A DNA stretch of 64,000 nt, taken from Paracoccaceae bacterium (GTDB lineage: Bacteria > Pseudomonadota > Alphaproteobacteria > Rhodobacterales > Rhodobacteraceae). Positions 28,562 through 36,309 of the stretch are shown one piece after another. The DNA lies in NCBI GenBank assembly GCA_020628545.1, contig JAHDEX010000006.1, positions 32,643-96,642 of the forward strand, written 5' to 3'. The position numbers were made by a program, and so were the translations under genes. How positions within the stretch are numbered: position 1 is the stretch's first letter; each line of letters starts with the position of its first letter. Under the pieces are notes generated by a model, which did not search any database, was not told where the DNA came from, and was given only the letters and a program-made list of their open reading frames with translations.

Positions 28562-28591
28562 TGGCTTTCTCCTTTCTCTGATTACTGAAGA

Positions 28592-28616
28592 AACCATGAA
28601 TAGCCTGTTATGTTCC
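28592..28616 (-). promoter_or_regulatory. GGAAC-N16-GGTT stress-type promoter (minus strand)
   Basis: Read on the minus strand, GGAAC at 28616-28612 and GGTT at 28595-28592 have a 16-base spacer and lie 30 bases from the ATG at 28561. It is the fifth copy of the pattern in the stress island. Confidence 0.65.
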
Positions 28617-28943
28617 AATTATTGACCGCAACCTCGCTCGCGACATGGCAATCCTGAGTATGCTCATTTTCCGTGTGGCCAATCACGAAGGACAAATTTT
28701 TTGAAATAATTCCAACAGCGTGCAACTTTTTTGCGTGTCGGCTGTTCCTCGAGCGTTCCTGAGCAGAAAGCGAGGAGGCGCCTCCCTCATGGTGCTGGTG
28801 CTTTGGTTGTGTACCCGCCTCCTCGCATACTCTGACAATCTGCGTTTTCCCAAAGACTAAGTAGTCTGATCCTAGTCGACACAGGTAGATCGCTGCGACT
28901 GAAATACACTCCGCCGCAACGCCAGTTTTTCCCATAAGCGAAG
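28617..28943. other. Intergenic region; nothing coding recognised
   Basis: It separates the stress island from the end of the minus-strand sugar-transport operon. Frames present lack start signals and family features. An imperfect GAGGAGGCG-rich inverted pattern near 28770-28830 was seen but gives no clear terminator. Confidence 0.5.
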
Positions 28944-29948
28944 TTAGCTCGTGGCTTTGATCCGTGCGGAGCGTCCTGCCGTCACGCGGGCCTGAAACAG
29001 GATCACTGCGAACAGGAAGACACCACGGATCACCATCTGCCAATACGCACTGAAACTGATCGTCCCGCGACCGTTCTCAAAGTTCAGGATGTTGAACACG
29101 AGACCAAGCAGCAGCGCACCGGCCACCGTTGCGGTCACCGATCCCAAGCCGCCGGTCAACAGCGTGCCGCCAACCACCACCGAGGCGATCGCAGACAACT
29201 CCCATCCGATACCCTCAAGCGGTTGCCCAGCGCCGAAGCCGGACGCAAGAATGGCACCTGCCAAACCAGCACACGCGCCAGACAGCAGATAGACGAACGC
29301 CGTCGCGCGATTGACTTTCAGCCCCATCAGCACCGACGCATCCGGACCGCCGCCAATCGCCAGGACCGTGCGGCCCAGGGTTGTCTTCTCCAGCACAAAC
29401 CACAGCATGATCACCACGAAGCCCACCAAAACGATGGACCAAGGGAGAATGTTAAACGCCTTCTCCATCCCCATTTTGGTAAAGTTCGATCCCCAATCGA
29501 CAGAGATTGTCTGCGCACCCGAGATCACAAGCGCCCCACCCTTCGCGCCGAGCATCGTCGCAAGTGTGGCAATGAACGGCGGAATGCGCAGCACGATAAT
29601 GCTGAACGCGTTGATTGCTCCAAAACCGATACCCGCTAGGATGGCACCTGGCAGTGCAACTTCAATCCCGTATGGCGACAGGTACGCAGCAATTACAGAG
29701 GTAAACGCGGCGACTGACCCCACGGACAGATCAATGCCCCCGGTCATGATGACGAAGCACATCCCAACCGAAATAATGATGAACATCGAATTATAGTTGA
29801 GGAGCGACGTGATGTTATAAGCGCTACCAAAGTTATCGTACCGCAGCAGTCCGAACAGGATCAGCGCAACAAGGGCGACCCAGACGGCCACAGATTGCGG
29901 ATTGCGGGACAGATATTGGCGCAGGTCAAAGGCGTTTGCATCCAACAT
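28944..29948 (-). CDS. Galactofuranose-type ABC importer permease (YjfF/YtfT-like)
   Basis: A 334-residue CUT2-family permease (RbsC superfamily) with about nine membrane segments and the family signature ITGGIDLSVGSVAA (about 79-93). It is the last gene of the minus-strand operon aldehyde dehydrogenase - SBP - ATPase - permease - permease. Its ATG at 29948 lies 4 bases after the stop of the first permease and behind GGAATAAG; a start at 29978 would overlap that gene. Paired unequal permeases are the arrangement of the E. coli YtfQRT-YjfF galactofuranose system, so the two probably form a heterodimer. Confidence 0.88.
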   Translation of the reverse strand: MLDANAFDLRQYLSRNPQSVAVWVALVALILFGLLRYDNFGSAYNITSLLNYNSMFIIISVGMCFVIMTGGIDLSVGSVAAFTSVIAAYLSPYGIEVALPGAILAGIGFGAINAFSIIVLRIPPFIATLATMLGAKGGALVISGAQTISVDWGSNFTKMGMEKAFNILPWSIVLVGFVVIMLWFVLEKTTLGRTVLAIGGGPDASVLMGLKVNRATAFVYLLSGACAGLAGAILASGFGAGQPLEGIGWELSAIASVVVGGTLLTGGLGSVTATVAGALLLGLVFNILNFENGRGTISFSAYWQMVIRGVFLFAVILFQARVTAGRSARIKATS

Positions 29949-29952
29949 CGTC

Positions 29953-30951
29953 TTATTCCTTCCGGGCTTGCTGTACATAGACAGCCGCCAAAATGATCAA
30001 CGCTTTTGCGATCAGCGCGACCTCGTCTTCTACGCCATTTGCCAGGAGCGTGTATTTCACCAGTTGGATGATGACCGCACCGAGGATCGCGCCGAATATC
30101 GGAGCCCGGCCTCCTTGCAGCAGGGCCCCACCCACGACCGCGGCAGCGATTGCATCAAGCTCCATCAGGTTCCCGTTGCGCGCAGCGTCTGAGGCCGAAT
30201 TGATGGCGACCACGATTAAACCAGCGAGCCCAGAAAGCGCCCCGCAAATCATGTAGACGCCGATCTTGACCCGTTTGACTGGTCCGCCTGAAAGCTCTGC
30301 GGCGCGTTCATTCCCACCGATTGCCAGCACGTAGCGGCCAAATGTCGTCTTGGTCACCACGAGGTACAGCACCCCTGCTATCGCAAGCGCGAGCCAACCC
30401 TGAAACGGCAATCCCAAGACCTTGCCCGTCCCAAGGTAGCTGAACGATGGGTTGGAAAACGTCTGCAGATTCCCGTTTGTTAGAACCTGCGCGATGCCCC
30501 GGCCCGAGATAAACAGGATTAGGGTCGCGATAATCGGCTGCACCTTCAGGTTTGCCACAAGGATCCCGTTGAACAAACCGCAGGCCAGCGCCGCGAAAAG
30601 AGGCAGGACGATCGCTAAAGTCACCCCGAGTGCCGGATAGGTTTGGCCAAACTCCGAAAGAAAGATCAGTGGCGCCAATGCCCCGGCAAGCGCCATGATC
30701 GCGCCAACCGACAAATCGATCCCGCCTGTGGCGATCACCAGTGTCATTCCCATTGCGACGATCGCAATGGTCGCAACTTGGGAGATGTTCACAAACAAGG
30801 TTTGCATCTGCAGGAAATTTGGCGTGAAAAGGATGTTGAACAGAAGGATCACGGCCAAAGCAACAAGGCCACCGTTTGCCCTCAGAAACGGGCCCCACGC
30901 GAATGTGCGTGACGTGCCACCCGGCTGCATTTCAGTATCTTGGGTGCTCAT
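29953..30951 (-). CDS. Galactofuranose-type ABC importer permease (YtfT-like)
   Basis: A 332-residue CUT2 permease with the signature IATGGIDLSVGAIMA near residue 78 and a C-terminal conserved GGALLQGGRAPIFGAILGA region. The N-terminal ~25 residues are polar and cytoplasmic. Its start overlaps the stop of the ATPase gene by 4 bases (ATGA), so translation is coupled. It is assumed to pair with the permease at 28944. Confidence 0.88.
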   Translation of the reverse strand: MSTQDTEMQPGGTSRTFAWGPFLRANGGLVALAVILLFNILFTPNFLQMQTLFVNISQVATIAIVAMGMTLVIATGGIDLSVGAIMALAGALAPLIFLSEFGQTYPALGVTLAIVLPLFAALACGLFNGILVANLKVQPIIATLILFISGRGIAQVLTNGNLQTFSNPSFSYLGTGKVLGLPFQGWLALAIAGVLYLVVTKTTFGRYVLAIGGNERAAELSGGPVKRVKIGVYMICGALSGLAGLIVVAINSASDAARNGNLMELDAIAAAVVGGALLQGGRAPIFGAILGAVIIQLVKYTLLANGVEDEVALIAKALIILAAVYVQQARKE

Positions 30952-32474
30952 GCCGCCTGACCCTCCGTATGTGCCAAAGCGCGCACCAGCGCTTCTTCCG
31001 TGATACCGGGGTTGGTCAACTCCGTCACAATACGCCCTTCATTCAAAACGATGATGCGGTCAGCGCCTTCGACGATTTCCTCAAATTCAGAACTGATCAG
31101 CACGACGCCGACACCATTTGCGACAGAGTCCCGGATGATCGCCTGAATCTCGCGCTTGGCACCGACATCCACACCCCGCGTTGGTTCGTCCAAGATCAGG
31201 ACGTCTGGCTCGATGGCCAACCATCGGGCAAGCAGCACTTTTTGCTGGTTGCCGCCCGACAGCTCCCTGATCGGCTGCTCCATATTGGCCGTCTTGATTC
31301 CAAGCGCCTTAATATAGTGTTCGACGATCTCGCGTTCCTTCGCGCGGTCTATCTGGCCGCCTTTCCGCAATCGCGGAAGAAGCGCCAAAGTCAGATTTTC
31401 ACGCACCGACATGTCAGGAATGATGCCTTCGGCCTTGCGGTCTTCCGTCAAAAACCCAAATCCCGCGGCAATTGCAGCTGCAGGTGTCTTCAGCTTGGTA
31501 TCGCTCCCTTTGACGGTAATCTGCCCCTCGGTCAAAGCATCAACACCGAAGATCGCGCGCGCAGCCTCAGTCCGGCCAGCCCCAAGCAATCCACCCAAGC
31601 CGACGATTTCGCCGCGGCGCAGGGTCATATCAAATCCGTTCAGCCGCGGTCCTGTCGAAACGCCGTCGGCCTGCAACAGAATTTCGCCTTTTGCTTCGGA
31701 AATCTCATCTCGTCCAAATTCGGTCATCCCGGCTTGGGCAATATCGGCCGCATCCCGTCCGAGCATGCTGGCGATGAGTTCGAGCTTGGACGTCTCAGCA
31801 ATTTGGCGGCAATCCACTGTCCGACCATCGCGCATCGTCGTGACGCGGTCGCAAATTTCAAACAGTTCATCCAGGAAGTGCGACACGTACAGGACTGACA
31901 CTCCCGCCTCGCGCAGGCCTTTGACGACGCCGAAAAGCACTTCAACTTCTGACGCATCAAGGGACGATGTTGGCTCATCCATAATCACCAACCGCGCATT
32001 CAGCGACACCGCGCGCGCGATCGCAACAAGTTGCTGGATCGCGGTAGAATAACTGCCCAAAGGCGCGCGCACGTCAATGTCGATGCCAAACCGGGCTAGG
32101 ATCTCGCGGGAGCGCTTGTGCGCTTCCTTCCAATTGACAAAAACACCGAGGCGCTTCGGTTCATACCCCATCATCACATTTTCCGTGACAGACCGCAGCG
32201 GCACGAGGTTCAATTCCTGATAGATTGTGGCGATACCAGCGTCCTGCGCTTCGCGCGGACTGCTAATGTTGCTTTCTGTGCCATTGAAGACGACAGTACC
32301 ACCGTCCCGGCGATAGACCCCTGTCAGGATCTTGATCAACGTCGATTTACCGGCACCATTTTGCCCGATCAAAGCATGGACTTCGCCCGGCGTAATCTCG
32401 AGAGAGACGCCTGACAAAGCGCTCACCCCCGCGAAAGCCTTGTCGATATCGCGCATTTGAAGAAGCTCTGCCAT
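30948..32474 (-). CDS. Sugar ABC importer ATPase with two nucleotide-binding domains (YtfR/RbsA-like)
   Basis: A 508-residue duplicated ATPase of the CUT2 family. The first half has Walker A GQNGAGKST (~38-46), a signature region and Walker B VIMDEPTSSLD. The second half has a degenerate Walker A-like GLLGAGRTE, the signature LSGGNQQK and Walker B VLILDEPTRGVD. This asymmetry is normal for RbsA/YtfR-type proteins. The ATG at 32474 (behind GGGGAGG) gives the normal length; a longer in-frame GTG at 32636 runs into the SBP gene. Confidence 0.9.
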   Translation of the reverse strand: MAELLQMRDIDKAFAGVSALSGVSLEITPGEVHALIGQNGAGKSTLIKILTGVYRRDGGTVVFNGTESNISSPREAQDAGIATIYQELNLVPLRSVTENVMMGYEPKRLGVFVNWKEAHKRSREILARFGIDIDVRAPLGSYSTAIQQLVAIARAVSLNARLVIMDEPTSSLDASEVEVLFGVVKGLREAGVSVLYVSHFLDELFEICDRVTTMRDGRTVDCRQIAETSKLELIASMLGRDAADIAQAGMTEFGRDEISEAKGEILLQADGVSTGPRLNGFDMTLRRGEIVGLGGLLGAGRTEAARAIFGVDALTEGQITVKGSDTKLKTPAAAIAAGFGFLTEDRKAEGIIPDMSVRENLTLALLPRLRKGGQIDRAKEREIVEHYIKALGIKTANMEQPIRELSGGNQQKVLLARWLAIEPDVLILDEPTRGVDVGAKREIQAIIRDSVANGVGVVLISSEFEEIVEGADRIIVLNEGRIVTELTNPGITEEALVRALAHTEGQAA

Positions 32475-32550
32475 GTCACCCTCCCCGGCAAAGTTTGAAA
32501 CGCCGAAGGAGGCACGGTCAAGAACCGCGCCCCCTCCGAACAGGAAGGCT

Positions 32551-33522
32551 TTAGTAAGCTTCGTCGATGTGATCAGCTGCGTTGTCTTGCGTGAAGATAC
32601 GGTCCTGAACTTGCACCCAGTGCTCGATCTCCTCACCGGCTGCGTAGCGGTTCATCACTTCACAGGCGAGCGGACCGAAGAAGGGTGAGCTTTCAACGGT
32701 CACACCCATTTTGCCGTCGATAATCGCCTGAAGCGCGTCGCGCGTACCGTCGATGGAGACGACCAGAACGTCTTCACCTGGCTTGCGGCCAGCCAGTTCC
32801 AGCGCCTGGATCGCACCGATCGCCATTTCATCATTGTGGGCATAAACGATGTTTACCTCCGGATGAGCCTGCAGCAGTGTCTCCATGACCTGACGGCCGA
32901 GGTCGCGAGCAAAATCGCCAGTCTGCGATGCCACAATTTCAAATCGTGGATCCGCAGCGATTGCATCATCAAACCCGCTTTTGCGGTCGTTCGCTGGCGA
33001 AGACCCTGTGGTGCCTTCCAGCTGAACGATAATGCCTTTCTCACCCTCAAAGTTTTCAATCGTCCATTCTGCAACACGGCGACCCTGGTCGATAAAGTCA
33101 GACCCCAGGAATGCGACGAAGTCTGTTCCAGGCTGTGCCGCTGCCGGATCAACAGACCGGTCCACGAGGAACGTTGGAATGCCCGCCGCCTTGGCTTTTT
33201 TCACCGCTGGGATCAGTGGCTTTTCTTCGCGTGGCGGCAGGAACAGAATGTCAATTCCTTGGGCGATCATGCTGTCGACATCTGCGACCTGTTTTGCGGC
33301 AGAGCCTGCTGCATCGGTCGCAATCAGATCCCAGTTGCAAGACTCTGCGGTATCCATGAAGGACTTAGTTTCAGCGATGCGCCAAGGGTTGTTTGATTCC
33401 ATCTGGGCAAAGCCTACACGGTACCGTTCTTTCTGCTCCAATGGGGGCAGTTCGGCCGCTACCATTGACCCCATACCCAGGCTCAGGGCCGTCGCGGCCA
33501 TCAGCAAATTTCTGCGTTTCAT
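32551..33522 (-). CDS. YtfQ-like periplasmic sugar-binding protein
   Basis: A 323-residue periplasmic binding protein (Peripla_BP_4 type). The N-terminus MKRRNLLMAATALSL...AAE is a signal peptide. Elements shared with E. coli YtfQ include VGFAQMESNNPWRIAET, the QGIDILFLPPREEKPLIPAVKKAK stretch, FLVDRSVD, VQLEGTTGSSPANDRKSGF, YAHNDEMAIGAIQALE and VSIDGTRDALQAI. Galactofuranose or a related furanose sugar is the likely ligand, by resemblance only. The ATG at 33522 has AGGAAAG upstream. It sits directly downstream of the AldA-like gene and upstream of the ATPase. Confidence 0.88.
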   Translation of the reverse strand: MKRRNLLMAATALSLGMGSMVAAELPPLEQKERYRVGFAQMESNNPWRIAETKSFMDTAESCNWDLIATDAAGSAAKQVADVDSMIAQGIDILFLPPREEKPLIPAVKKAKAAGIPTFLVDRSVDPAAAQPGTDFVAFLGSDFIDQGRRVAEWTIENFEGEKGIIVQLEGTTGSSPANDRKSGFDDAIAADPRFEIVASQTGDFARDLGRQVMETLLQAHPEVNIVYAHNDEMAIGAIQALELAGRKPGEDVLVVSIDGTRDALQAIIDGKMGVTVESSPFFGPLACEVMNRYAAGEEIEHWVQVQDRIFTQDNAADHIDEAY

Positions 33523-33572
33523 GTCTTTCCTCCACTTAATACGCCAGTGTCCTCCCGGCGCGATTGATGGGG

Positions 33573-35042
33573 TTACCCCCAATTCAAGTAAGTCGTCTGT
33601 TTTTTCAGGTAGGCGTCGAAGCCATACTGACCGTCCTCGCCACCAATGCCGGAATGTCCCCACCCGGTGTGAAAGCCCTGAACGGCCTCTCCATTGCTGC
33701 GATTGATGTAGATTTCGCCAAATTTCAGGGCGTAAGGTGTCTGTGCGATCTGCCGGGCGTTCTGCGTGAACATATATGCCGACAGCCCGAACGAGGTGTC
33801 GTTGGCAAGGGATACGGCTTCGTCGAAGCCGCTAACCCGTTTGGCAGCGACAACCGGACCAAAAATTTCCTCCTGTAGAAGCGGAGACGCATTATCTGCA
33901 ACTTCCAAAACAGTCGGCGCAATCCAGTGGCCCTTCTCGTAGGGGCCATCCCGAAGCGCACCGCCTTCCAACAAGACCTCGGCCCCGGCGTCGGTGCCGC
34001 GGGCAACAATTTCAGCAATCTTGTCGATTTCGACACCACTGACCTTCGGCCCCATGTCGACGTCGGTCATCGGGTCACCGATGGTCAGCGCCTTGCTGGC
34101 GGCAACAAATTTCTCAAGAAACTCGTCAGCTATCCCCTCGTGCAAATACATTCGCTCATTGCAGGTGCAAATCTGTCCGCAGTTTGTGTAGCGCCCGGCC
34201 ACTGCCGCCGATACGGCACTGTCAATGTCCGCATCGGCCATAACAATGAACGGTGCCTTGCCCCCAAGTTCCAAGCGCACAATCTTCAGCTCATCCGCGG
34301 CCGACCTGCAAATCTCGCGCCCTGCGCGGGTGCTGCCTGTCATGGTGATTAGGTCTGTGTCGGGGTGTTCAACCAAACGCTGTCCAACAACTGCGCCACG
34401 TCCAGTGACAACATTGAACACACCTTTTGGGAGACCCACCTTATCCGCCAGCTCTGCCAAGGCCAAACCTGAAAACGGTGTGATCTCGTGGCTGAGCAAC
34501 ACAAAGGTATTGCCCGCGATCAGGGCCGGTCCCAATTTTCGCGTCGCAAGTGCAGCAGGGTAGTTCCACGCTGTGAGACCTACGACCACACCAATGGGAT
34601 GGCGGCGGATTTGGATTTCTTCAGACTGATTATCCGAAGTGACGATATCACCTTGGATCCGACGAGCTTGCTCAACAGCGTAGCGTAAGAATGTGACCGC
34701 GGCACTAATCTCACCGCGCGCCTGCGATAAAGGCTTGCCTTGCTCCATAGTGACGAGAGTTGCCAGTCGTTCGGCATCTGCTTCAACCGCATCGGCGAGG
34801 GCGCTTACATACCCTGCCCGCTCGATTGCCGGACGGGTTGCCCAGAGTGGAAATGCTGCCCGCGCCGCTGCCACGGCTGCGTCCGCATCATCCGCAGTTC
34901 CATCCACGATATGCCCGATCAGGCGTTCATTGGCTGGGTTCTCCACTTCGATCAGCGGTGCATCCCCCACGGATTGCCATGCTCCATCCAGGTACATTGC
35001 GCCCAGCATTGGCGCGTCCTCAGACAGCTTTTCAGCGAACAT
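33573..35042 (-). CDS. AldA-like (lactaldehyde/glycolaldehyde-type) aldehyde dehydrogenase with altered cofactor motif
   Basis: A 489-residue NAD(P)-dependent aldehyde dehydrogenase. It shows the oxyanion Asn160 (AWNYP), general base Glu258 (LELGGKAP), catalytic Cys292 (GQICTCNE) and the AldA-like C-terminus INRSNGEAVQGFHTGWGHSG. Oddity: the near-invariant cofactor-binding KPSE motif is replaced by LLSHE (residues 182-186), so the Lys that binds the adenosine ribose is missing. The ATG at 35042 follows GGGGAGGA. It is the first gene of the operon with the YtfQ-type importer, and probably oxidises an aldehyde from the imported sugar. Confidence 0.88.
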   Translation of the reverse strand: MFAEKLSEDAPMLGAMYLDGAWQSVGDAPLIEVENPANERLIGHIVDGTADDADAAVAAARAAFPLWATRPAIERAGYVSALADAVEADAERLATLVTMEQGKPLSQARGEISAAVTFLRYAVEQARRIQGDIVTSDNQSEEIQIRRHPIGVVVGLTAWNYPAALATRKLGPALIAGNTFVLLSHEITPFSGLALAELADKVGLPKGVFNVVTGRGAVVGQRLVEHPDTDLITMTGSTRAGREICRSAADELKIVRLELGGKAPFIVMADADIDSAVSAAVAGRYTNCGQICTCNERMYLHEGIADEFLEKFVAASKALTIGDPMTDVDMGPKVSGVEIDKIAEIVARGTDAGAEVLLEGGALRDGPYEKGHWIAPTVLEVADNASPLLQEEIFGPVVAAKRVSGFDEAVSLANDTSFGLSAYMFTQNARQIAQTPYALKFGEIYINRSNGEAVQGFHTGWGHSGIGGEDGQYGFDAYLKKQTTYLNWG

Positions 35043-35124
35043 TGCGCGTCCTCCCCAAGCCACATCTGCCTCCAAACAAGTGCGGCAATATTGAGACTCA
35101 ATGTGATAGTTAATAAATTACCTA

Positions 35125-35148
35125 TGTCAATTACTAATATTAGTAATT
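35125..35148 (-). promoter_or_regulatory. Palindromic operator overlapping the aldehyde dehydrogenase operon promoter
   Basis: A perfect 20-base palindrome, AATTACTAATATTAGTAATT, spans 35129-35148. On the minus strand its last two bases form the start of TTGACA (35130-35125), a consensus -35 box, followed after 16 bases by TATCAC. It lies between the divergent operon and the LacI-type gene, so repression by that regulator is the simplest reading. Confidence 0.6.
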
Positions 35149-35208
35149 TCCACTAATTGCGTCGCTTGCGAAAGTCGGCTACTACAAATGAGGGATGGAG
35201 GAGGCGTC

Positions 35209-36309
35209 ATGAAAGACGACCAAAGCAGGTCAGCACTCGCAGCTCAGCCAAAGCGCCGCGGACGTGTGACGATGCGTGATATTGCGCGTGTCGCAGGATG
35301 TTCGCAGCCGACAGTGTCTTTCGTTCTCAACGACAATGACTCGGTCAAAATCTCAGAACAGACCCGCCTCCGCGTACTCGATGCTGCGCGAGAGCTTGGC
35401 TACAAAGCGCCGGTTCAACCGGCAAGGGCAGCGGGCAAAACCACTCCGTACATTGATGGCCCGATTGCTTTTGTGATCGACACCCTGGCAACCAGCCCTG
35501 AAGGCGTAAATGCCTTCGACGGTGTCATGGAAGCGGTGAAAGCAACTGGCAACATCGTTATTCTTGCTGAAACCAGGAACGATCCGGTGCTTGAGCCAAA
35601 AACGCTGCAGTACTTCATCGATCAACGGGTTTCTGCAATCATTTATGCCTGCGTGTTCACGCGCCAAGTGACGCTGCCGCAAGTCCTGCAGGAGACAGAC
35701 ATTCCGGTTTTTCTGCTGAATTGCTACAGCGAAGACTTGTCCCGTCCCGGCGTCATTCCGGGTGAAATCTCGGGTGGCCACACGGCGACAAATGCTTTGA
35801 TCAACGCAGGTCACAAGCGGATCGGCCTCATCACAGGTGAGCTACACATGGAATGCGCCAGTGGGCGCTATACCGGTTATCGCAATGCACTCGCCTCTGC
35901 CGATCTGCCTTTCGCCGAGGAACTCGTGGTCGAAGGCAACTGGCTTCCTAGCTCTGGCTTCGAAGGCACGCGCAAACTCATGTCGCTGCCAAACCCACCC
36001 ACCGCCATCTTCTGCGCAAATGACCGCATGGCGGTTGGCTGCTACGAGGCGCTGAAGGAAATGGGGCTGTCGATCCCCGAAGACATTTCGGTCATCGGCT
36101 ACGACGATGACGAAATCGCCCGTCACCTGTCACCCCCGCTCACATCCATGAACCTCGCTGATCGCTCCATGGGCCGCTGGGTCATTGATCAGCTCTTCCA
36201 CGGCGAAGCGGGCAATGACCGCCACCCTGTCACCAAGCTGGAGTGCGCTTTGGTGGAACGCGACTCCATCGCCCCACCCAAAGGCGACCGGCGGAACTCC
36301 AACAAATGA
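35209..36309 (+). CDS. LacI family transcriptional regulator
   Basis: A 366-residue repressor. The N-terminal helix-turn-helix TMRDIARVAGCSQPTVSFVLN (about 21-41) and hinge precede a periplasmic-binding-protein-like effector domain (about 85-355) with PTAIFCANDRMAVG and ISVIGYDDDEIARHLSPPLTSM. The N-terminus has about 20 extra basic residues. The ATG at 35209 follows GGAGGAG at 5 bases. It is divergent from the AldA/YtfQ-like operon and overlaps the GMC oxidoreductase start by 4 bases, so it probably controls both. Confidence 0.9.
   Translation: MKDDQSRSALAAQPKRRGRVTMRDIARVAGCSQPTVSFVLNDNDSVKISEQTRLRVLDAARELGYKAPVQPARAAGKTTPYIDGPIAFVIDTLATSPEGVNAFDGVMEAVKATGNIVILAETRNDPVLEPKTLQYFIDQRVSAIIYACVFTRQVTLPQVLQETDIPVFLLNCYSEDLSRPGVIPGEISGGHTATNALINAGHKRIGLITGELHMECASGRYTGYRNALASADLPFAEELVVEGNWLPSSGFEGTRKLMSLPNPPTAIFCANDRMAVGCYEALKEMGLSIPEDISVIGYDDDEIARHLSPPLTSMNLADRSMGRWVIDQLFHGEAGNDRHPVTKLECALVERDSIAPPKGDRRNSNK

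Noticed and set aside
28582-29043. 153-residue minus-strand frame overlapping the end of the permease gene
   Set aside because: It starts inside a real gene in another phase; the part outside shows no domain.
30876-31898. 340-residue plus-strand frame
   Set aside because: Antisense to the double ATPase gene, whose Walker and signature motifs are clear.
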